The notes under the pieces: model-generated
The model's input: only the letters and a program-made list of their open reading frames with translations
Database searches by the model: none
Told to the model about the DNA's origin: nothing
Shown: positions 47,268 through 56,820 of the stretch, in pieces
How positions within the stretch are numbered: the stretch's first letter is position 1
Layout of the letters: every line of letters starts with the position of its first letter
Source: Chrysopilus asiliformis
Lineage: Eukaryota; Arthropoda; Insecta; Diptera; Rhagionidae
NCBI GenBank assembly: GCA_964034945.1
Contig: OZ035961.1
Span: 12,348,501 to 12,412,500 of the forward strand
DNA: 64,000 bases
Reading direction: 5' to 3'
Made by a program: the position numbers and the translations under genes

Positions 47268-47392
47268 GCGTCTGCGGTAGTTTGACGGCAAAACTATACT
47301 TAATACAAAAAATCGCGAAAAATTTTGGTGGAGGAGAGGTCGGAATGTCTAAAATTACCATCACGTATTTTCTCGACGACCCTTCAAATATT
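47268..47392 (+). repeat. Dispersed repeat with TCTGCGGTAG start, second copy
   Basis: Collinear with 45531-45655. Weaker relatives of the same text lie at about 28.16-28.40 kb and (reversed) 53.34-53.40 kb. Confidence 0.55.
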
Positions 47393-47395
47393 TTT

Positions 47396-49606
47396 TTCTA
47401 CAATTCTCACTATGAAACCATAACGAAATTACAAAAAAATTAATACCACAAGTTTAAAACATTTAACCAAACGGCCAAGTGCTTTCAACGTTAAAGCTTT
47501 GAAATGAAAATAAGGCTGGCCATGGCTTTTCGCTTTGAGAAGCTCTTGCTCAAAAACTTTTCCACTGATTGGACTGAAATGTTGACTCACATCTTCCCTG
47601 AGATATAGGGACAATAAATCAATAATGTATCGAATAATATTTAGTTGAACCCATCTTAGTCGATTCCAAAAAAAATGCCGTTATGAAACTAAGAAAATAA
47701 AAGCTCAAGCACACTAACAAGAAAGTTTTTTTAAGAGAAAGCTGTGGGCTTAAACTTTGACAAATTTATAGCGACTTCATGCGGAAAAGCAGAGAATCTT
47801 TTAAGTTTTTATGGGGTTGAAAATTCACTAAAACTTTCATGAAAGTTCAAAAAGCACCCAAAGCTTGGGAATTCACCCTAATTCAACAAGCTAAAGCAAC
47901 CCTCCTTCATGCAATTTGCTTCCTTGTTACTGAAAAAGAAACGTTTTCAATGGATGAGCTTTCGCAAAAATGTTTGCATCCTCAATAAAACAGGGAAAAG
48001 CTCAAAAAGTTTTTCTGGTTCTAAATCTTCATTTAGAATAAAAGAAAAATTCTTTACAAATACCAAAAGCAGTATTGAAAAAACATACATATAGATGTTA
48101 TCTACTTCTTGTGCATAAAATAGATACGACTTTCCAGCTTTTCAAATTTGTCACCGATGTAAAAATATATTAGAAAATATTTTCATTTGGGCAAACCATA
48201 TTCGACTCGCATAAAAAAAGAGAATTCTTTATCTCAAATACGGGGAAACTTTTCTTAGCTTCCCTTGTCAACTTTTCACGGTTTGATTGTTTCTTTTCCT
48301 CTTTTTTGTGAAAATCATAAATTTATACCATAAAGTTACTCATTGAATTTCCTTTTTGTCTTTGAAAAAGTTTTAAAACAATTTCATTTATTACCCATTC
48401 CATAGAATTAATTTAAGAAAAAAAAAACTCTTCGTCTTTTAATTATTTTTACAAAATTTGCATTGCCAGCAACTTTTAACGTGATGTTTTTTTTTCTTGC
48501 TTTTGCTTTTTTTCAATGAAAATGTAAACAAAAAATTTTATATCTTTATTTATTCATACGATGATCAAAATTTACTATTTCCCTCCGTTATATTTCATAT
48601 ATCCAATAATAAATAATAATAATGGTTTAATATGAAAATATAGCTTAAGGTTTTTGTGATGTCCTGAGGATACAAAGCTATAAATTTTGGTTTATCACAC
48701 GTAGCGTCTAGAAGGCAAAATATGAAACTTGGAAACTCCATATTATTGAACTTTTCCAATATGTGAAAAGAAATATTCTTGTTGCACACTTGTAAGACGT
48801 ATTTTTAAATTACACAATCATAAATTTTGTGTGTGTGCGTGTGTGAATGTTTTTTTTTCATTTCACAGTTGTGGTGGACAGGGATCGCATAGAATAATTC
48901 GACAAAAAATACTGCTCAAAAACAGGCTTGAGGGTATAGCAAATGACATTCAATTTTAACTCGCAAAAATTCCAAAAAATCCCCATATTTGGATTTTTTT
49001 TATTGAGATTAATTTAAACATTTTTATAACCAATTTATTCGTGTCTTCCAATTAAAAATATGTAAAAAAAATTTGTTTTAAATACGCATTTATCAAAAAG
49101 TATTAGGTAATTAAATTCTTAATCTTTATGTTAATATAAACAAATAATCTATTAATTAAGAATGTAGGATCAAACGTCTACTATCTACTATCTGTTTCAC
49201 GTCACATATTCTGTATATACTGCTTTGATTAGTAATACAAAAGACTTTTATTGAAAACTGATATATCTGTCCAGCTATTCCCTTTAGTTTTACATCTTGT
49301 GATTTGGATTTTATCACTAATTGCCCAACTATTGTAATAAAAACGTTTTTTTCCTTAATGTTTTTTTCTTTCATATTAATTAACCGCGTAACATAAATAC
49401 TCCCAATATGTTACGTAAACGATAATTTTAATGACAACATAAACAAAACCATATATAATTTACCTGATTTTTCAAGAATTTTTTCCCCCGAATGACAAAC
49501 TGGTCTTTGGAACAAATAAATGTCATCAGTGTTATTCAATCCGTCCTGTAGAACAGACAAAAGCTAATATTGTATCTTCGATTTGTGTGTCAAAATTCAC
49601 TAAGAA
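47396..49606. other. No gene recognised; upstream region of the first P450 copy
   Basis: AT-rich intergenic DNA with a GT-rich microsatellite near 48828-48844. No clear TATA box or initiator can be assigned to the P450 copy that follows. Confidence 0.4.
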
Positions 49607-49720
49607 ATGTTTGAATTGTTTCTTTATTTCGTGCTTGGACTAATTCCAACGATATATTTTACATCATATATAAATATTCATATTGGAAGCGACATGGAAT
49701 ACCGTACTTAGAGCCAAAGT

Positions 49721-49788
49721 TTCCCTATGGAAATGTGCAAAAAATAGGAAAGAAGTTTCTATGGAAATGTGCAAAAAATAGGAATAGG
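49721..49788 (+). repeat. 34-bp tandem duplication in P450 copy 1
   Basis: CTATGGAAATGTGCAAAAAA begins at 49725 and again at 49759. The +34 shift together with the one-base loss upstream sums to +33, a multiple of three, so the downstream frame is restored. Confidence 0.9.
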
Positions 49789-50731
49789 AATGTCGAAATA
49801 CTACCACGAATTCAAGGGCAAAGGTCCATTCGCGGGCCTCTATTACTTTTTAAGTCCAATAGTATTGATCACCGACATCAACCTAGTGAAAAACATTTTA
49901 ATAAAAGACTTCGCGTCCTTCCAAGATCGTGGACTTTACTTCAACGAACAGGACGATCCTCTTTCAGGGAATCTCTTGTCACTCGACGGACCGAAGTGGA
50001 AATCGCTAAGAGCTCGTTTAACGCCAGCATTTACGTCTAGCAAAATAAAACTAATATTTCCAACGATTGTCTCGATTGGATATAAACTCCAGAAAACAAT
50101 GAGGGAAGTGATAGCCATAGAACCGGAAATGAATATCAAAGATATTGTATCCAGATTCACCACGGACGTGATTGGAACTTGCGCCTTTGGAATTGAATGT
50201 AATAGCCTTGAGGATCCAAATGCTGAATTTCGTCTATACTGTAAAAAGGTTTTTGAAATTCCACGAAACACCGCTATCAAACACGTCTTTATGCTCAGCT
50301 TCCGTAGCTTGGCTCAGAAAATGCACATGAAGGAGAATCACGACGATGTTATTAACTTTTTTTTGAAGATAGTTAGAGAAACTGTGGAATATCGAGAAAA
50401 AAATAACATTATTCGGAATGATTTTATGAATTTACTGATTGAATTTAAAAATACCGGGAAAATATCAGGAGAACCAAGTGGTGAACTCGGCTTAATGACG
50501 CTAGAGGAAATCGCTGCCCAAGTGTATATCTTTTTTATGGCCGGATTTGAAACGACTTCAACTACAATTACGTATTGTTTATACGAACTTTCTCAGCATC
50601 CGGATATACAGGAAAAGGCGCGACAGGAAATTGAGAACCTCCTCGCGAAACACAATGGCGAATTTACTTATGAAGTTTACAGTGATTTGAATTACTTGGA
50701 ACAAATAATAAATGGTTAGTGCTTTTCGAAA

Positions 50732-50798
50732 CAGCATTTATGTTAACCGTGACGATGATATTTATCCACCGCTCACGATACGGTTGACATAAATGCTG
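50732..50798. repeat. Hairpin in the intron of P450 copy 1
   Basis: CAGCATTTATGTTAACCGT (50732-50750) pairs with ACGGTTGACATAAATGCTG (50780-50798) at 18 of 19 positions, with a 29-base loop. Related text occurs after copy 3 (62665-62722). It looks like a tiny inverted-repeat element in a 184-bp intron. Confidence 0.8.
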
Positions 50799-51469
50799 CT
50801 TGAATTTCATTAGACAAATTAGTCCAAAACTTATGTTTGCATTCATTCAGCTAATGTAAATCACTCTTCCAATAATAACTCAAAAACTGTATCCATAGAA
50901 TCTCTTCAAAAACATCCTCCGGGCGCTAATTTTCCACGCAAAGCAACAAGAAATTATCCCGTCCCAGGTACAAATAAAGTCATTCCAAAAGGAACAACAG
51001 TCTGGTTCCCTGCCTACGCGATTCATCACGACGAAGAATTCTACCCGGACCCAAACAAATTCAATCCAGAACGATTCACCCCAGAGGCTGTACAGAATCG
51101 GAAGTCCTGTACATTTCTGCCCTTCGGTGAAGGGCCACGAGGATGCATCGTCCAAAAGTTTGGCATCATGAAGACTAAAATTGCGCTCGTCACTTTACTA
51201 AGGAACTTCCGGTTTACACTTTCACCAAAAACCACAGTACCTTTAGTTTACACAAAGAGAGCCGTAGTTTCCTCCCTGGGAGGTCTTTGGCTTAACTTTG
51301 AATCTTTATAAATGTTAGCAATTAAGATTAAGAATTTTTAATTAAGAATATATATTTTGTTGTGCTGCTCATTTGATTGTCACCTCGGCCTCCTTAAATC
51401 CCTGAATTTGCTTCTTAACAAAAATGCACTACATGAGAAATGTTAACAAATATGAACTACATGAATGTA

Positions 51470-51790
51470 TTAGGGATGACAAAGGATTTTGGTTTCCGAA
51501 TGTCCTTCCGTCTGTTTGTCCGTCTGTAGGTCCGCCCGTCTGTCTGTATGTGAACATCATAACTTTCGAAAAGATTAAGCTAGAGATTTGATATTTTATA
51601 CAGTTACGTTTTTTGTAAATGGCTAGGCTAAGTTCTTGAACGGAAAAAATTGGACCGTTACTTTCCTCCCTGCCCGTGCACAGTTTTTTGCGATTTTCTC
51701 GAAAACGGCGAGTCATATTGAAAAAATATAAAGGTAAAATGTGTTTAGAATAGGATTTTACATAACTCATCCATACATCAATACAAATGG
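51470..51790 (+). repeat. Repeat family 1, diverged relative
   Basis: It has a CCGTCTGTTTGTCCGTCTG tract, then TAAGCTAGAGATTTGATATT, a GCTAAGTTCTTGAACGG block and TTGGACCGTTAC, in the order seen in copy D, but much diverged. It lies directly upstream of copy D. Confidence 0.6.
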
Positions 51791-51885
51791 AATACTTTTC
51801 TCCTGTTTTCTCGAAAAATTTATAAATGTAAAATCTACATCGTATCAAAAAATTTATTGAAGTAAAGTTTGTTTAGAATATGATC

Positions 51886-52458
51886 ATACCCGTATGGTGA
51901 AACCAAAGGGTATATTAACTTTGCCTTACCGTTTGTAACGCCAAGATCCCGTCATCACACATAAAAATAAATTACACCAGTGTGTTTAGAATGATAAAAA
52001 AAGTTGAACTTTGCATGTCCGTCCGTCCGTCTGTCTGTATGTCCGTCTGTCTGTCCGTCTGTGTGTCTGTGGCGCGGATTGTGGGCGCACGGATTGAGCT
52101 AGAGACTTGAAATTTTGCGCAGATTTGTTTTTCGTAAAATTCGATGCTAAGTTCGTTCATGGACAAAAATGGACCATTAGGGGGGGTACCCCCCATACGA
52201 ACGAAATCGTTTTTTGTGAATATCTCAAGTACGGTGCGGTGCATCTTATCAAAAAAGTCCAAGAACAAAAGTTATTTAAGATATGATTCTACATAAAACT
52301 CCAATACATTAAAATCCGATTGGAATAAATTTTAAAAAATCTTATTGGAAAGTTTGACTTCAAAGTGGAATTTTGGTACAACTGTTCGAATTTTGATACG
52401 AATATCACCATACGGGTCTCCAATGATTGCCAGATTGGCAATTTTAGCTTTTGTTATG
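51886..52458 (+). repeat. Repeat family 1, full-length copy D
   Basis: 573 bp, + orientation, from ATACCCGTATGGTGAAACC to GCTTTTGTTATG. It contains AAAGGGTATATTAACTTTGC, GTTTGTAACGCCAAGATCCC, the CCGTCCGTCTGTCTG tract, GCACGGATTGAGCTAGAGAC, a GGGGGGTACCCCCC palindrome and a TGGTGATATTCG-like block reversed. It is the mirror image of copy C at 25.3 kb. Confidence 0.9.
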
Positions 52459-53537
52459 TTTTTATATAACTTATGTATACATCAAAATTCAATCGGACCA
52501 CTCCTTCCCCCCCCCCTCCCGTCTTCTATCCAAATGGATTTTTTTAAATAAACATTTTCCCTGTCACCGTATAAAGTATTTGACGAATGGCCCCTGGCAA
52601 TTGTAGCTTTTCTTATGTTTTATTATTCTTTTAGTTTTATGAAGAAATGCTCTAGTTTTTTTATTCGTCGAAATCGTGAAAATGTAAAACGTCCCTAATT
52701 AAATCTCTTTTCGCGAAACTTTTTTCTGTTGCCAATTGAGATTTGTTTTTTTTTCTAATCAACAATTATTCAAAAATTAATTATGCAAATTAGTTATACA
52801 ACGCGTATTTGTTAAAAATCATGAATAAATTTAATTCGCTACACCAATAATCTTTTTTTTTAACATACATAAGCATTAACCCAGACCAGATACCCAATAA
52901 GTTTTAATTTATTAGTCCAGCTGTCGAAAATTTAACCATATTTGATCGACCCTATACGATACAGTTAAAAATATATGTAATGCTTTTTTTCATTTAAACA
53001 AAAAATGTATCTCTTTCGAATTTACTGTAGTTTTTATCGTTTTTTTAGTCTATATTAAATTTAAACTTCGGTGAAATTCACCTGTAGAAAATCACAAATT
53101 GCGTTAATTTATAGCGTTTTTTATTATACTAGCTTTGCGTCAAATAACAGCGTTTTTAAGTTTTTAATTACATATTAGAGCCATTCCAAGATTTATGTTT
53201 CGCAGGTGAGTTACAATGTCAGTTTGGTAAGAATTTTGAAAGTGATGACCAAAAGAAATTTGATCTTCAAATTATACCAACTACAATTTCCATTTTTTGA
53301 CATACATCCAAAAATCGATTTATGTACACTTTAGTTTTGGGGCTATCCATAAAAACCGCCACTCTTTTAGAAGGGAACGATAGTTTGTGGTAATGTGACG
53401 GGACGGGTATTTTCGTTCCTCTCAAATGAAACGAAAACCCAGTTTATCAATGACTTAACCATAAAAAAAATGCCGGAATTTCTCGTTATTATGGGAAATT
53501 TAATGTAAAACGATCTTTGTTTTAGTTTCAGACATAT
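52459..53537. other. No gene recognised
   Basis: AT-rich DNA between P450 copies 1 and 2. A C-rich tract (CCTTCCCCCCCCCTCCCG) lies near 52503. Confidence 0.45.
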
Positions 53538-53768
53538 TTAACCCTTTGTCGACAGTCGGTACTTTTAAGTACCACCAACTTAAAATCCTTACTTGTCCAT
53601 AGTATCAACATTCTATTTACTTCTATATACCACAGGCGTAAGTAACACCCCTACATAAAATTAGTTCATGTCTTTTTTTTAAAATGCTTTCTGGAACCAT
53701 TTTCAACGAAAAAAAAGTCATGGTTATTGATTTATTGTCAGTTCACTTCCTGGTACACAAAGGGTTAA
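53538..53768. mobile_element. TTAA MITE, 231 bp (piggyBac-like ends)
   Basis: It starts TTAACCCTTTGTCGACAGTC and ends with the reverse complement of TTAACCCTTTGTGTACCAGG. TTAA is present at both borders (53538-53541 and 53765-53768). The matching ends are short (CCCTTTGT). There is no coding frame. Confidence 0.65.
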
Positions 53769-54614
53769 ATAGTGGTTGGTCACCTCTGCCATATACCAAA
53801 AATTCTAGTAGGGCTGAGTAAAAAAATACTAGCAGTATGTTTTTTTGATTTTCAAAAATTATCACAGTCCAAATTAAAAATCTTTTTGACAATTCTTCAC
53901 CTGATGAAAGTCTGCCGATCTACAATCTGACCAGAGACTACAAGAAAAAATCCGCATAGCTTTTGAGGAGAAAGTTCTCGTTTGTAACCAAGAGCAAAAA
54001 TCGGACTAAAAGGTTGCGAAACTAAAGAAGTTTCCAAGAAGCCGAAATCTTTAAAGCTGTAAAAGTTTAATGTCGGAAAAAATCAGTCATAAAAAGCCCA
54101 TAAACGAATCGAATTTTAATGAGAATCCATCATCTCATGTGATTTAGTATTTTCTGACTTTTTTTTTTTGTTTTATTTTTTTTTTTTTTTGGCAGTTAAG
54201 CAAAAATTACAATCTGTTGCAAAACTTGTTGATTTATCGGGAGAAAACTATAAACCTTTTAACGTTGAACACTTTTTTGTTCTTCCAAGTATATACAGCA
54301 CTGGTCGTTATTTCCGAATACATACAATTTTTACGCAGTGGCGTCGAAAAAAAATTTTGGACAATCGCGCAAAAAGACTACCGATCATTTTAGAACCGTT
54401 TTGAAGTCAATTTAGGCAAACAAAAATTCTAGGAGTCAAAAATTTCCCGAAAATTTGTAGACTTTGATTTGTTTTTACAGAACCGAGTTTTAGAAGTCCT
54501 CAAAGCCTTGATCCCAATGCGCTGCACTATTTTTCCACGCGAACTTACTCCTCTGAGTTTACGTCAAATGTTAGTTGTCCTTCTATTTTGCCAATTAAAA
54601 TTTAAATATACTCT
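53769..54614. other. No gene recognised
   Basis: AT-rich, with a long T-run at 54159-54190. The frame at 54168-54404 is open but has no recognisable domain. Confidence 0.4.
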
Positions 54615-54812
54615 TACTTGACGCGGTACTTGAGTTACGCGAATTTCGAGTTACGCGGAAAAAAATGCGGCGGTGCTCGAGTTACGCGGTACGGTTTCGG
54701 AGCAATTTTTATTTAAAAAGAAAGTATTGTTTTGCACTAACCCTAAGTCTCAACCTACGCGGTTTCGACTTATGCTGAACCAATTAACCGCGTAACTCGA
54801 GGGATATCTGTA
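54615..54812. mobile_element. pogo/Tigger-like MITE remnant
   Basis: The right end reads CCGCGTAACTCGAGGGATATCTG followed by TA (54811-54812). The left part has repeated CGAGTTACGCGG blocks in the opposite sense. Ends of the form CAGATATCCCTCGAGTTACG next to TA are typical of pogo/Tigger elements. The outermost left end is missing or diverged. Confidence 0.55.
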
Positions 54813-54984
54813 ATCCCATAGACAAAACTATCTTCTTTGCATCTGTCTTAAGATAAGCAAAACTTACCTCAACCACAAAATATGACTAATATGTACTAAT
54901 ACTTACGACCGACACTGTATAACTTACCTATCAATAAAAATCTATTTAATCGACTGTGAAACCGCCGAAATTTTCAGTCTGGCT

Positions 54985-55088
54985 TAAACTTTCTTCTAGA
55001 ACATAAGTACAACAATTAAGTTAATATTTTCACTACAGTTATTTTGTCCCAATCCTTTTTTTTTTGTGAATTTATAAAACGTGAAAAA
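54985..55088 (+). promoter_or_regulatory. Conserved leader of P450 copy 2 (shared with copy 3)
   Basis: The blocks CTTTCTTCTAGAACATA, ATTAAGTTAATATTTTCACT and GTGAATTTATAAAAC align with CTCTCTTCTAGAATATA, ATTAAGTTGATCTATTTCAG and GTGAATCTATAAAAA before copy 3. An acceptor-like TTTCACTACAG lies here, so a 5' untranslated intron is possible. Confidence 0.5.
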
Positions 55089-56788
55089 ATGTTAGTATTG
55101 TTTTATTATTTCGTGCTTGCATTGATTCCAATGATATATTTTTTTATAAAATATAAATACACATTCTGGAAGCGACATGGAATACCGTATTTGGAGCCAA
55201 CATTTCCCTATGGAAATGTACAGAGAATAGGATGGAAAATGTACTACTCCCAACTAATGACGAAATACTATCGTGAATTCAAGGATAAATATCCATTTCT
55301 AGGATTGTATCACTTTTTAAGTCCAGTACTACTGATCACTGATATTGAATTAGTGAAAAACATTTTAATAAAAGATTTCACCGCCTTTCAAGATCGTGGA
55401 TTCTACTCTAACGGAAGGGATGATCCTCTTTCCGCGAATATTTTTTCGCTCGATGGACACGAATGGAAATCAATGAGATCTCGTTTGTCACCGGCGTTCA
55501 CCTCTACCAAAATGAAATTCATTTTCCCGACGATTCTCGCCGTTGGTGATAGATTCCAGAAAATGCTGACGGAATTGATAGTTAAAAAACAGGAAGTCGA
55601 AATTAAGGATATTGTGGCCAGATTCACGACGGATATGATTGGAACGTGCGCCTTTGGAATTGAGTGCAACAGCCTGAAGGATCCAAAAGCCGAATTTCGC
55701 CAATATTGCAATAAGGCGCTCGGTGTTTCACGAAATGGGGTTCTTAAGCAGGTTTTCATGCTTAATTTCCAGAATTTAGCCAGAATGCTGCGATTGAAGG
55801 AGAATTACGATGACGTTATTGAGTTCTTTTTGAACGTCGTCAAAGAAACTGTGGAATATCGCGAAAAAAATAACATTATTCGGAATGATTTTATGAATTT
55901 ACTGATTGAATTGAAAAATACCGGGAAAACATCGGGTGAGCCGGTAAGCGAGTTCGGATCAATGTCCTTGGAAGAAATGACCGCACAGGCATTTCAATTC
56001 TTTTTGGCTGGATTTGAAGCGTCTTCAACCACAATTTCGTATTGTTTATACGAACTTGCTCAACATGAGGAGATCCAAGACAAGGTGCGACAGGAAATTG
56101 AAGACGCTCTGGCGAAACATGGGGGAGAATTCACATATGAAGCTTACAAGGATATGACTTATTTAGTGCAAATTATAAATGGTTAGTTTTTTTTTTGTTT
56201 TTTCTTTTTTATTATTATTTGCAAACAATATTCAAATGTTTTTGATAAAAAAATTGATTTTCAAACGGTTTAACATTGATTTTTTTTAATCTTATCTAAT
56301 GTTTGCATTCAATAAGCCAGCAAAAATGTCATCCCTCTAATATTATGAACTCGAAAATTATATCCATAGAATCCATTCGCAAACATCCGCTAGGAGCTAA
56401 CTTTACTCGAAAGGCTACAAGAGATTATTTAATCCCGGGAATGGACAAAGTCATCCCGAAAGGGACAACAGTTTGGATTCCTGCCTACGCGATTCATCAC
56501 GACGAAGAATTCTATTCAGAGCCAAGCAAATTCGATCCAGACCGATTCACCCCAGAAGCTGTCCAGAATAGAATGTCCTGTACTTTTTTGTCATGGGGAG
56601 AAGGACCCCGAGCCTGCCTCGGTCAACGGTTCGGTATGATAAAAACCAAAGTCGCACTTGTCACTTTGTTGAGGAACTTCCGGTACAGTGTTTCACCGAA
56701 GACCCCAATGCCTCTTCAATACACAAAAAGGCTCATAGTTTCATCTCCAGCTGGTGGCCTTTGGCTCAACGTCGAACCACTCAGTTAG
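55089..56788 (+). CDS. CYP6-like: CYP6-type cytochrome P450, copy 2 (variant catalytic motifs)
   Basis: Exons 55089-56181 and 56370-56788, intron 188 bp with GTTAGT donor and CCATAG acceptor, phase 1, splitting the Glu codon of ExxR. The protein is 503 residues, normal for CYP6. I chose the ATG at 55089 because it aligns with copy 3; the frame is open upstream but has no earlier ATG. Seen: N-terminal membrane anchor (1-20), PYLEP hinge, C-helix WKSMR (126-130), ESIR (365-368), DPDRF, and heme Cys447. Odd: the I-helix reads AGFEAS, so the conserved oxygen-activating Thr311 is Ala (codon GCG, one transition from ACG). The heme signature starts W440-GEGPRACLG instead of Phe. Both are rare in class 3 clan P450s. 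The enzyme may have altered chemistry or reduced activity. An AATAAA lies 27 bp after the stop. Confidence 0.95.
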
Positions 56789-56814
56789 AACCGGACTATT
56801 ATTGATATATTATG

Positions 56815-56820
56815 AATAAA
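56815..56820 (+). terminator. Polyadenylation signal of P450 copy 2
   Basis: AATAAA, 27 bp downstream of the TAG. Confidence 0.75.

Larger units (their letters stand above)
49607..51311 (+). pseudogene. CYP6-like: CYP6-type cytochrome P450, copy 1, disrupted
   Basis: Two exons (49607-50714 and 50899-51311) have the same phase-1 intron position as copies 2 and 3. From the ATG at 49607 the anchor reads MFELFLYFVLGLIPTIYF, but one base is missing near 49655 relative to copy 3. The original frame therefore stops at TAG 49709. A 34-bp tandem duplication (49721-49788) shifts the frame back; about 18 bp are missing just after it. The rest is open: WKSLR C-helix, AGFETT I-helix, then exon 2. There ExxR is changed to ESLQ (Arg lost) and the heme loop reads FGEGPRGCIV, with the last Gly changed to Val. 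Such changes suggest lost function. A sequencing or assembly error could explain the frameshift but not all of these together. The family's role would be NADPH-dependent monooxygenation at the ER. Confidence 0.88.

Noticed and set aside
55044..55088. Upstream extension of P450 copy 2
   Set aside because: There is no ATG before 55089, and the extension does not align with the anchor of copy 3.
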